A DNA stretch of 64,000 nucleotides. Origin: Hortaea werneckii. Taxonomy: Eukaryota; Ascomycota; Dothideomycetes; Mycosphaerellales; Teratosphaeriaceae. A program made the position numbers and the translations under genes. The notes beneath the pieces are model-generated. The model searched no databases, had not been told where the DNA came from, and worked only from the letters and a program-made list of their open reading frames with translations. Shown one piece after another: positions 10,672 through 21,281 of this stretch. The stretch lies in the NCBI GenBank assembly GCA_037044905.1, contig JBAOKB010000074.1, positions 744,001-808,000 of the forward strand. The letters run 5' to 3'. Positions within the stretch are counted from its first letter, which is position 1, and each line of letters starts with the position of its first letter.

Positions 10672-13600
10672 ACATTATCGAAGCTCCCACAGCATCAGCA
10701 GCACCGGTATTCCGTACTAAATGCATTGTTAATGGACACGCAACACAAGCTATGATCGATTCTGGAGCCAGCGGAAACTTTATATCGACCAGCTTTGTCC
10801 AGCGAAACGGGATCGCTACCCGACAAAAGAAAGACGGCGGATACGAATTGATGGTCGCAGATGGATCATCCCTATCCGTAGTGGACAGTGAAACAATGCC
10901 ACTGGTCCTCGCTATCCAACAGCACCACGAGACTGTCTGCCTGGACGTCGTTGACATGGCCAGTCACGATGTCGTGATGGGGACACCTTGGTTGGAAAAG
11001 CACAACCCTCTGATAGATTGGAGGAAAAGAGTACTCAAGTTTGAGCGATGCGGTTGCGTTACCGACATCCACCCTATACATCGACAGCGTGCGATGGTAG
11101 ATGAGGAAAGACAGTTCTGCGAATTAGAACGTCAACCGACAACATACTCCGACAGAATAGGCAAGGAGATGGTCTCCGCAGACACTGAGCCAGCCCAGCC
11201 AGGTCACAAGGTGAGAGATAAAGGGAGAACTAACGCACCTCCAGAGATCCCTAAAGAGTTTAAGAAATGGAAACCGCTCTTTTAGGAAGAGGAAGGATTA
11301 GCCGCCTTACCTAGACATCAATCATGGGATCACCGAATACAACTTCAGCCCGGCAAAGATCCACCATGGGGGCCACTATACAGGTTATCCGAAAAAGAGC
11401 TCGAAGAGCAACGACGATGGCTGAAAGAAAAGAGCGACAAGGGATGGATAGAGAAATCTCAATCGCCAGCCGCTTCACCAGCAATGTTCGTTCCAAAGAA
11501 AGGAGGAAAACTGCGAATGGTAATCGACTATCGACGACTCAATGAAGTCACGGTCAAGAACCGATATCCACTACCTAACATCGAAGAAATGCAAGATCGA
11601 CTTACCGGAGCAAACTGGTATTCCAAGATTGATCTACGAGACGCATTCTACGCCGTACGAATGGCTAAGGGAGAAGAATGGAAAACAGCCTTTAGGACGC
11701 GCTATGGACTCTATCAATTTCGAGTCATGCCAATGGGACTTACGAACGCCCCAGCGACGTGTCAGCAACTCGTCAACGATGTGTTACGAGACCTACTCGA
11801 CATTACAACGATAGCCTATGTCGATGACATCTTAATCTTCACCCGCGGAAGCCGAGAACAACACACCAAAGACGTACAAGCAGTGCTAGAACGACTTAGC
11901 ACAGTGGACTTCAAGACCGCACCCGAGAAATGTGAATTCTACAAGAAGGAAATCGAATTCCTAGGATTCATCATCAACACTACTGGAATCAAGATGGACC
12001 CTAAGAAAGTACAATCCATCGAGGAATGGCCAACACCGAAAACTGTCAAGGATATCCAAGCCTTTCTAGGACTCGCAAACTACAATCGAAAGTTTGTCGA
12101 AGGATACTCTAAACTCGCGACTCCACTTACTAGTCTTACGAAGAAAGACATCAAGTTCGTGTGGACAGAAAAGCAGGAAAAAGCATTCCAACAACTTAAG
12201 AAAGCATGCATACAATCACCAACGCTCATGCTGTTCGATACAAAGAAACCAGTACAAGTCGAAACCGACGCATCCGATTTAGCAATAGGTGCTTGCCTCA
12301 CTCAAGAACATAACGGCAAAAGACACCTAGTAGCGTACTACTCAAGAAAGATGACGCCAGCGGAGCAGAACTACGAGATTTACGACAAGGAACTGCTAGC
12401 AATTGTTGCAGCATTGCGACACTGGAGAGTTTACTGCGAAGGAGCTACAGGACTGACGATATACACCGACCACAAGAACCTTCAATACTTTACAACTACC
12501 AAGGATCTATCACGTCGACATTGTAGATGGTCAGAGCTACTCGGACAATACAAGTTCGATATCCAGTATACACCAGGAAAAGACAATGGGCGCGCAGATG
12601 CGTTAAGCAGAAGAAGCGACTACATGGAAGGCAAAGAGCAAACTTCGAAAGCATTGCTCAAAATCAACAAGAATGGAAGCCTTACTACAAATACAAAGGA
12701 GTTCAACAACATACTCCAGGTACTACGGGACGACAAAGAAGAATTCCCGATTGAACATGGAAAGTACCAGGTTCCACCAGCAAAGGAACACGAATGCATT
12801 AAAGACCACCATGATAGCCAAACAACAGGACACCCAGGAATAGCCAGAACAACAGATTTGATTAGACGAAACTTTACCTTCCCACAGATGCGGAAGAAGG
12901 TTGCCGACTACATCAAACAGTGCGACAGTTGCCAGAAGAATAAGGCATCACGACATGCGAAATATGGCAATCTCCAGTTCCGAGAACCCTCGGATACACT
13001 ATGGAGAGAAGTCACAATGGACTTCATTACGAAGTTACCGGCATCTAAGGACCCCGCAACAGGAGTCGTCTACGATTCAATACTTGTCATGGTAGACACC
13101 TTGACCAAGTATGCACATTTCATACCGTGCAAGGAATCAATGGCAGCTATGGAACTCGCATACCTCGTACTGGACAGGCTAATCAGACATCATGGAATTC
13201 CAGAAAGCTTCATTACAGACAGAGATAAGCTGTTCACATCGAATTTCTGGAAATCTCTTATGGGACAAATTGGAATCAAGCACAAGTTATCGACAGCATT
13301 CCACCCAGAGACAGATGGTCAGACTAAAAGGACAAATCAGTCACTCGAAGCATATTTACGGCACTACGTCAATTACGCACAAAACAATTGGGTTTCATTG
13401 TTACCAATGGCGCAACTGGCGTTAAACAATAACGCATCAGAGACAACGAGAGAATCGCCATTTTTCCTTAATTATGGAAAAGCACCCAATATGTTCATGG
13501 AACCAAGGACGTCAGTAAGAGCCGACAAAGCCATAGTCATGGCCGGAGAATTACAAAAGGCACATAGAACTGCCCAAGACGCAATCCGACATTCGCAACA

Positions 13601-14048
13601 GCGAATTCAGAAGCAGCGGTTCAAAGAATCAAAAACGGCACCTCAGCTTAAGAAGGGGGATAAGGTGTATCTTCTGACGAAGAACCTGAAAACAAAGCGG
13701 AAGACAAAGAAATTGGATCACGTCAAAGTCGGACCATTTTTGATTGCCGAACAGAAGGGCACAGTCAGCTACCGACTCGAGCTTCCACCGGACGCAAAGA
13801 TCCATCCAGTGTTCCACATATCCTTGTTGGAACCCGCACACCCCAGCGCCGCGCTGCAAACGACGTTCCACTATCAGGAACAAGAAGACGACGAATACGA
13901 AGTCGAAAAGATCGTAGACTACGACAAGAAAAGTCAGCGATATCTCATTAAATGGAAAGGATATTCCAGCGACGAAAACACATGGGAACCTCTTACCAAT
14001 CTCAACTGCCCGAAGTTGCTACGCCAGTACCACCGGAGAAGTCGATAG
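10632..14048 (+). CDS. pol: Protease-RT-RNase H-integrase-chromodomain (Pol) of copy 4
   Basis: One reading frame from the frameshift site to TAG 14046-14048, with a single internal TAG at 11283-11285 between protease and RT. Domains: aspartic protease with DSGASGNFIS near 10758; RT with YVDD near 11817-11828; RNase H with TDAS, YDKELLAI, YTDHKN and ADALSR, near 12200-12620; integrase zinc finger (H-H-C-C, ending CDSC) near 12790-12945; integrase core with D in TMDF, D in ITDRD and E in SLEAY, near 13015-13350; and a C-terminal chromodomain (YEVEKI, IKWKGY, NTWEP) near 13895-14030. The chromodomain places it in the chromoviruses, whose chromodomain can direct insertion to marked chromatin. 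Its end overlaps the antisense ORF tail to tail by 47 bp. Confidence 0.9.
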
Positions 14049-14514
14049 ACTGATCCATATTTCCGAGAGTCTCCATCATCAAAGGAGTAAGACCCACGGT
14101 AGCAGCTGCCGCAGGACAATTCCCATCATTCTCGAAAACACCCTCAGCCTCCATCTCCGACGCAAGACACTCAGCTTTCCGAGCCGCACGACCCTTAGCT
14201 TGACGGAGGATTTTCTTGTTTCGCATCAACCGGGCCATTACAGTTGCCAACAGCTCTTCATCCTCGTCTACCTTTCGCTGGTACTCTTCACGAGTTTTGT
14301 CCAAGGATTCCCAAGACATGTTCACACATCTCTTGCCCTGGCGCACGCACTCAGAGCACCGGAGGTTGGTTGAGTTGGACATGATGATGCAAAGATGGTT
14401 ATGCGTAGAACAACGTTCGCAAGGAAAGAAAACCGGACGACCGTTCCTTTCGATTTCGGCGGCGAGGCGCGAACGTCTTTTCTTGGAAGAAGAAGTTTCT
14501 GGTTGAGAAGACAT
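14002..14514 (-). CDS. Antisense six-cysteine (Zn2Cys6-like) coiled-coil protein inside copy 4
   Basis: A 170-aa ORF opposite to gag-pol, between the chromodomain and the 3' LTR. The N-terminus is basic (KKRRSR, residues 11-16, NLS-like). Cysteines 32, 35, 42, 53, 56 and 63 give C-x2-C-x6-C-x10-C-x2-C-x6-C, which fits the consensus spacing of the fungal Zn(II)2Cys6 DNA-binding cluster. The usual basic stretch after the second cysteine is weak. Residues about 70-125 are charged and heptad-like, a likely coiled coil (dimerisation in Gal4-type proteins). The start is 97 bp from the 3' LTR, so a promoter would lie in that gap or in the LTR. Copies 3 and 5 have diverged versions with the same cysteine spacing. 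The function is unknown; DNA binding is an inference from spacing only. Confidence 0.7.
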   Translation of the reverse strand: MSSQPETSSSKKRRSRLAAEIERNGRPVFFPCERCSTHNHLCIIMSNSTNLRCSECVRQGKRCVNMSWESLDKTREEYQRKVDEDEELLATVMARLMRNKKILRQAKGRAARKAECLASEMEAEGVFENDGNCPAAAATVGLTPLMMETLGNMDQSIDFSGGTGVATSGS

Positions 14515-14598
14515 CGCGGAAAGAAGAAGAAGTGCTACAAACTGTCACAAAGCACGCGGGGACGGCGACATCATAAGCTTCAGGGACGAAGCTAGGCT

Positions 14599-14611
14599 GA
14601 AAGGGGGATGG
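14599..14611 (+). promoter_or_regulatory. Polypurine tract
   Basis: A purine-rich run (gaaagggggatgg type) directly before the 3' LTR, in the position of the plus-strand primer of LTR retroelements. Equivalent runs precede the 3' LTRs of copy 3 (near 20859-20871) and copy 5 (near 41469-41480). Confidence 0.7.
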
Positions 14612-15014
14612 TGTTACGAACACGGTCACGAGACGGTCAGACCCGAAGCGATTGGCCAGTAAGGACCAGAGGAGAGAAGGGTCACGTGACACATATGCAG
14701 GTGAGCGCTGCCTTGGCAGGCGACCGACTGCATATATGCAAGTGAGCGACCGGTCGACGAGCGACCAGGCGATCACTGAGCGACTGATCGCTAAGCGACC
14801 AAGCGATCAAGTGCATGAAGACACGAATCTCTTATGTATATAACTAGGCACGTTTCTCACTAGGAGTTCGTGTGTTCAACTCATGTTGCAATCCGACTGT
14901 TAGGTAGAGAACCTCACAGCCTTGTCACAATTAGTTATCCCACAACCCAGTTGTCTTGACACATCTGTTCCAAAGAGCTCTAAATCCGTGACACTACTTC
15001 GTAGGGTCGCAACA
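14612..15014 (+). repeat. 3' LTR, subfamily A (copy 4)
   Basis: 403 bp and identical by eye to 8193-8595 except for one T/C difference (ccta versus ccca near 14947). It is followed at once by the TCATG target duplication and then by the interrupted gag of copy 3. Confidence 0.96.
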
Positions 15015-18000
15015 TCATGATCTTCTTTAAGGAGGAAGGAGTTAAGCAAGACACCAAAAAGACTATGATTGCATCCTCTTACCTTAGGGGACAGGCCTAA
15101 CAATAGATTCGACCTCGTTTATAGGAGGCTCTAGTTTCCGACACGGACCCCGAGGGAATCTTTAACGATTAGAACACATTTGTCGGAACCATCCGCAACA
15201 TTTACGGCCTAAGCAATGACAAACAAGTCGCTATCCGAGTCATCCAATACCTTACCTAGAAGACGTCTACCTCTTAGTATACGGCCAAGTTTAGGGAATA
15301 TTCGACCAAGACTAGTTAGGACGACTAAGCCTTAACTACTATATACTATCGAGGCCTAAAGGATAACGTCAAAGATGAACTTATGCGTAGTAGTGTAGCA
15401 TAGGATACATTGGAAAGGTTAATCATAGTAGCTATCGAGATCGATAATAAGCTGTACGAACGCCAACAGGAGAAACGCCATAATGGACAGTATCGCGGAC
15501 GATCTGGCTACAATCCGACCAGCTGGACTGGAGGATCTCGTCGCGATCCTGATGCCATGGAATTGGATATCATCCAACGCAAGCCGAAAGGAAAAGGCAC
15601 GCGTGGAGCCAAGGGTAAAGGGAAGTTCCAAGGGAACAGCAACAGAGGAAAGAAACGAGAAGGACCGGAATGCTACAATTGCCATAAGATAGGGCATTAC
15701 GCACGAGACTGCCGCGGACGAAAGGTGCGACCGCAGGAGCAGCTCAACATGATGCTAGTGAAGGAACCCATCGACGAAGCAAACGATGGACGAGGCGCTT
15801 ACGACGTATCGAAACTTGTTGAGGAACCAAAGACGGAACCAAACCATAAGGCTATGTCTTGGACGGGTTGCTACGATGACTATTGCAAAACCCATAAATT
15901 AGACAAGCAAGCAAGTAGTTACTATCCTAAGAAGCTACGCAAGGCTAGGATGGAATTTAACATAATGATACGGAGGCAGCTACTACAGCAGATGAGAGAC
16001 TTAGGAAATTCCTAGAGAGGAAGGTCTCTACTACTATTAAATTAGGAGGACGCAAATCTGTAAGAAAACACACCCCCCGAGCAGGAAGAAGAACTGCTAG
16101 AGGAAGAAGAATCTCTACCAAACAACGATACCAAACCAGAACTTACGGGACCAAACCTAGAACAACTACAAATGATTGCACTAATAGTCGTAGTAGTAGA
16201 CGACAGCTTATCCGAGGAGGAGTATACCGACGACGATAAACCCGATGACCTCGAACTATATCGTTTCGAAGTCTTAGGATTAGGACTAGCCCGAAGAATA
16301 ATACTCTTTATCGCTAATTAGATCGAGCTAGTGTTCCCTAAGATCTAAGGAAAGCGACGACTACATCCGATTAAATTCGATAACATGCTCGACCGATTAA
16401 GAGCTATGTTCTGGACCTATAGACTTGTTAACGTAGACTACGACGTAGTAGCATACGTACTAGATCGACTACTAATTGGAAGCACGTTCCAACCCGATGG
16501 AAGCTACATTACACCTAATGGAATCCACATTCCAAGGAAGATTAGAGAACGAATCCAAATTGTTAAAGGACGACTCCATAAACTGCATCGGATCTAGGAA
16601 GCATATTAAGAAGACCTTATATCGTTAGAGGCAATGAGACACAAATTAACTAAGTTAGCAAGCTAATAGGAAATGAGACCTATAGGGCAACTAGTACAAT
16701 TACTAATATAGAGAAACATAATACTAGGGCATGTTAAAGCTACTATTAAAGGGCAGGTCAAAGTATTAATAACACGAGGAAAAGTTATCCTAGGCCTACG
16801 ACATGGACCCCTTAATTAGGAAGTCTGTCTCGAGGATGCTAACTTACTAGGATACTACTTAAAAAACGAGGGATCCCTACCAACAGGAGTAGTCGCTAGG
16901 AAGTAAACATTATCGAAGCTCCTATAGCATTAGCAGCACCGGTATTCCGTACTAAATACATTGTTAATAGACACCTAACACAAGCTATAATCGATTCCGG
17001 AGCTAGCGGAAACTTTATATCGACTAGCTTTGTCTAGCGAAACGGGATCGCTACCCGACGAAAGAAAGACGGCGGATACGAGTTAATGGTCGTAGATAGA
17101 TTATCCCTATCCGAAGTAGACAGCGAAACAATGCCGCTAGTCCTAGCTATCTAACAGCACTACGAGATTGTTAGCCTAGATATCGTTAACATAGCTAGTT
17201 ATAATGTCGTAATAGGGACACCTTAGTTAGAAAAGCACAACCCTCTAATAGATTAGAGGAAAAGAGTACTTAAGTTCGAGCGATGCGGTTGCATTACCGA
17301 CATCTACCCTATACATCGACAGCGTGCGATAGTAGATAAGGAAAGACAGTTCTGCGAATTAGAACATTAACCGACAACATACTCCGATAGAAACGGCAAG
17401 GAGATAGTCTCTATAGACACTAAGCTAGCCTAGTTAGGTTACAAGGTAAGAGATAAAGGGAGAACTAACGTACCTCTAGAGATCCCTAAAGAGTTTAAGA
17501 AATAGAAACCGCTCTTCTAGGAAGAGGAAGGATTAGCCGCCTTACCTAGACATTAACTATAGGATTACCGAATACAACTTTAGCCTAGCAAAGATCTACT
17601 ATAGGGGCTACTATACAGGTTATCCGAAAAAGAGCTCGAAGAGTAACGACGATAGCTAAAAGAAAAGAGCGACAAAGGATGGATAGAGAAATCCTAATCG
17701 CTAGCCGCTTTACTAGCAATGTTCGTTCCAAAGAAAGGAGGAAAACTACGAATAGTAATCGACTATCGACGACTTAACGAAGTTACGGTCAAAAATCGAT
17801 ATCTACTACCTAACATCGAGGAAATGTAAGATCGACTTACCGGAGCAAACTAGTACTCGAAAATCGATCTACGAAACGCATTCTATACAGTACGAATAGC
17901 TAAGGGGGAAGAATAGAAAACAGCTTTTAGGACACGCTACGGACTCTATCAATTTCGAGTTATGCTAATAGGACTTACGAATGCCCTAGCGACATGTTAG

Positions 18001-20285
18001 CAGCTCGTTAACGATGTATTACGGGACCTGCTTAACATTACCGTTATAGTGTATGTCGATAACATCCTAATCTTTACCTAAGGAAGCCGAGAACAATATA
18101 CTAAAGATGTACGAGCAGTACTAGAACGACTTAGCATAGTAGACTTTAAGACCGTACCCGAAAAATGTAAATTCTACAAGAAGGAAATCGAATTCCTAGG
18201 ATTTATTATTAACACTACTAGAATTAAGATGGACCCGAAGAAAATCCAATCTATTAAGGAATAGCCAACACCGAAGACTGTTACAGAAATCCAAGCCTTT
18301 CTAGGACTCGCAAACTACAATAGGAAGTTTGTCGAAGGATATTCCAAACTCGCAATCCTACTTACAAGCCTTACGAAAAAGGATACCAAGTTTGTATAGA
18401 CAGAGAAGCAGGAAAAGACATTCTAACAACTTAAACAAGCATGCACGAAATTACTAACACTTATGCTATTCGACACAAAGAAGCTAGTACAAGTCGAAAC
18501 CGACGCATCTAATTTAGCGATAGGTGCTTGCCTTACTTAGGAACATAATAGCAAAAGACACCTAGTAGCATATTATTCGAGGAAAATGACGCTAGCGGAA
18601 CAGAACTACGAGATCTATAACAAAGAACTGTTAGCGATTGTTGTAGCATTGCGACACTAGAGAGTTTACTACGAAGGAGCTATAGGACTAACGATATACA
18701 CCGACTACAAGAACCTTTAATACTTTACAACTACTAAGGATCTATCGCGTCGACAGTGTAGATGGTTAGAGCTACTCGGACAATACAAGTTCGATATCTA
18801 GTATACACTAGGAAAAGACAATAGGCGCGCAGATGCGCTAAGCAGAAGAAGCGACTACATAGAAGGCAAAGAGCAAAATTCGAAAGCAATACTTAAAGTA
18901 AACAGAGACGGAAGCCTTACTACGAACACATAGGAGTTTAACTACATACTCCGGGTTCTACGAGATGAACAAGAAGAATTCCCTATTAAACATGGGAAAT
19001 ACTAAGTTCTACCGGAAAAGGAACACGAATGTATTAAAGACTACTATAATAGCTAAACCATAGGACACCTAGGAATTACGAGGACAATCGACTTAATTAG
19101 ACGGAACTTTGCTTTCCTATAGATGCGGAAAAAGGTCACCGACTACATTAAACAATGCGATAGTTGCTAAAAGAACAAGGTATTACGACATGCGAAGTAC
19201 GGCAATCTCTAATTCCGAGAACCTTCGGATATACTATAGAGAGAAGCTACGATAGACTTTATTACTAAATTACTAGCATCTAAGGACCCGGCTACCGGAG
19301 TAATTTATAATTTAATACTTGTTATGGTAGATACCTTAACCAAGTACGCACATTTTATACCGTGCAAGGAATTAATAACAGCTATAGAACTCGTATACCT
19401 CGTACTAGATAGGCTTATTAGACATTATGGAATTCTAGAGAGTTTTATTACCGACAGAGATAAGCTATTTACATCGAACTTCTAGAAATCTCTTATAGGA
19501 CAGATTGGAATTAGATATAAACTATCGACGGCATTCTACCTAGAAACAGATGGTTAGACTAAAAGGACAAATTAGTTACTCGAGGCATACTTACAGTACT
19601 ATGTCAACTTTGCACAAAACAATTGGGTTGCATTACTACCGATGGCACAACTAGCATTAAACAATAATGCTTTAGAGACAACGAAAGAATCGCCATTTTT
19701 TCTTAATTACGGAAAGACACCTAACCTGTTCATGGAACCAAGAACGTTAGTAAAAGCCGACAAAGCTATAGTTATAGCAGGAGAGTTACAAAAGGCACAC
19801 GCAACTACCCGAGATACAATCCGACATTCGCAACAGCGAATTTAGAAACAGCGATTTAAGGAATCAAAAACGGCACCTTAGCTTAAGAAGGGGGATAAGG
19901 TATACCTTCTAACGAAGAACCTAAAGACAAAGCGGAAAACGAAAAAACTAGATTATGTTAAGGTCGGACCATTTTTGATTGCTAAACGAAAAGGGACAGT
20001 TAGCTACCGACTCGAACTTCTACTAGATGCCAAAATTTATCTAGTATTCTACATATCCTTGTTGGAACTAGCACACCCCGACGCCACGCTGCAAACAACG
20101 TTCCACTACTAGGAACAAGAGGACGACGAATATGAAGTCGAAAGAATCATAGACTATAACAAAAGGAGTTAGCGATATCTTATTAAGTAGAAAGGATACC
20201 CTAGTAATAAAAATACATGGGAACCACTTACTAATCTTAACTGCCCGAGGCTACTACGCCGTTATTACTAGGGTCGTTAAGAAGG

Positions 20286-20788
20286 ACGCCCCAAAATGAG
20301 TTAGGAACACCCTCTAGAGTACTCTACGTCCCGGTACTAAGCTGTGGACTAGAGAGGAGAGACGGGTCGTCCGGAAATAAGATTTCCTAGGCCTCCTCTT
20401 GCTCGAGCTCTTAAATCGACCGCTCTTCGACAGCTATCGCTTTAGCCGCCTTAGAGTCTAACAGGTCCATCTGTTAACAAAGACGCTGTTCTTTCGCACG
20501 GGCCGCACGAAGACTCTTAAGAAGTCTCTCTTAGGAAGCGAGAGCTTCGTCTATTCCCTTGCGCAATTTTTCCTTCTTAGAAATTAGACGACGAAACTCT
20601 AACTAAGTAACCCGAACATCGCACTGCTAATTGCGACGGTTACACTCTCTATACCGGCCTAATTTGACATAGACCCGACACACCCGGTTATGCCGTACAC
20701 AAGTACTGCATTTCTGAACCATCTCTTCTCCAAATTGGTCGATAAGTTTAGTAAGGTTATGTCGACGAATAGTGCTTGCCTTCGGTAT
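20286..20788 (-). pseudogene. Antisense six-cysteine ORF of copy 3 (RIPed)
   Basis: In the same place and orientation as 14002-14514. The start codon is ATA at 20786-20788, probably ATG before RIP. Residues then follow without a gap into a cysteine block read as C-x2-C-x6-C-x8-[Y]-x2-C-x6-C. The Tyr codon TAT stands where the fourth Cys is expected and is a one-step RIP change from TGT. The tail is charged and coiled-coil-like. The protein differs greatly from the one in copy 4, while the flanking pol is much more similar. The 5' limit of the minus-strand ORF is better supported than its stop. Confidence 0.6.
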
Positions 20789-20871
20789 AGTAGGCTATAA
20801 TAATAAAAGATGGAGAGAGTGGATCACAAGGTTAAAGCTTAGAGGACTAAGCTAGGACAGGAAGGGAATAG

Positions 20872-21276
20872 TGTTACGAACACGTGAAACAGGGAATTTA
20901 ATTGGACAGGATAGGACAGACGCTAGCGGAATGGACATAGCTAAGCGGAGTCACGTCCTAAAGAATTACGAGACATAGAGCACCTATAGTCACGTAAGCA
21001 GAGCGCTCTATAATCCATGGGCGCAGAGCAGCAGAACGCTCTGTAATCTATAGGAGTAGAGCAACGGAGCACGTTGTATAAAGACACGAATCTCTTATGT
21101 ATATAACTAGGCATGTTTCTCGTTAGGAGTTCGTGTGTTTAACTTATGTTGCAATCCGACTGTTAGGTAGAGAACCAACAGCCTTGTTACAATTAGTTAT
21201 CCTACAACCTAGTTGTCTTGACACATTTGTTCTAAGGAGCTCTAAACCCGTAACACTACTTCGTAGGGTCGTAACA
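20872..21276 (+). repeat. 3' LTR, subfamily B (copy 3)
   Basis: 405 bp, partner of 7599-8003, ending GTCGTAACA and followed by the TATAG target duplication. Confidence 0.93.
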
Positions 21277-21281
21277 TATAG

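Larger units (their letters stand above)
8193..15014 (+). mobile_element. Near-intact Ty3/gypsy chromovirus (copy 4)
   Basis: A 6822-bp LTR retrotransposon with 403-bp LTRs (8193-8595 and 14612-15014) that I find to differ at one base (T in the 5' LTR, C in the 3' LTR). The 5-bp target duplication TCATG lies at 8188-8192 and 15015-15019. It inserted into the gag of copy 3, a member of the same family. Order: LTR, gag, protease, RT, RNase H, integrase, chromodomain, antisense ORF, polypurine tract, LTR. It has little of the CA-to-TA change that fills its host copy, so it arrived after the main RIP episodes. Two in-frame TAG codons (8887, 11283) probably make this copy defective. Confidence 0.96.
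8043..20280 (+). pseudogene. gag-pol pseudogene of copy 3
   Basis: Runs 8043-8192, then 15015-20280 after the nested copy 4. Aligned by eye with the intact copy it keeps the order gag, CCHC knuckle (within 15410-16015), slippery AAAAAAC at 16861-16867, protease, RT, RNase H, integrase and chromodomain. It is cut by dozens of TAG/TAA codons at former CAG, CAA and TGG positions. A TAG at 15122-15124 and another at 17518-17520 coincide with the only two stops in the intact copy. Not functional. Confidence 0.88.
7599..21276 (+). mobile_element. RIP-degraded gypsy chromovirus, copy 3 (split by copy 4)
   Basis: A complete but dead element: 5' LTR 7599-8003, gag from 8043, 3' LTR 20872-21276, both LTRs 405 bp. 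The flanking 5-bp duplication TATAG is intact (7594-7598 and 21277-21281). The gag is interrupted between 8192 and 15015 by the near-intact copy 4. Without that insertion it would be about 6.85 kb. Stops are dense and follow CA-to-TA and TG-to-TA changes. One stretch, 15410-16015, is nearly identical to the intact gag and largely un-RIPed, unlike its surroundings. This may reflect gene conversion from an active copy. Confidence 0.92.

Noticed and set aside
11283..11285. Programmed TAG readthrough between protease and RT
   Set aside because: The following bases (GAA GAG) are not a known strong readthrough context, the element already has a frameshift site, and CAG-to-TAG is the RIP direction. 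Kept only as a minor option in the findings.
13200..13250. Integrase motif DRDKLF instead of DRGSQF
   Set aside because: DRDxxF forms are common in chromovirus integrases; not unusual.
14395..14595. Plus-strand ORFs overlapping the antisense gene (14216-14506, 14395-14595)
   Set aside because: Shadows; they lack the conserved cysteine pattern and are not kept in copies 3 and 5.
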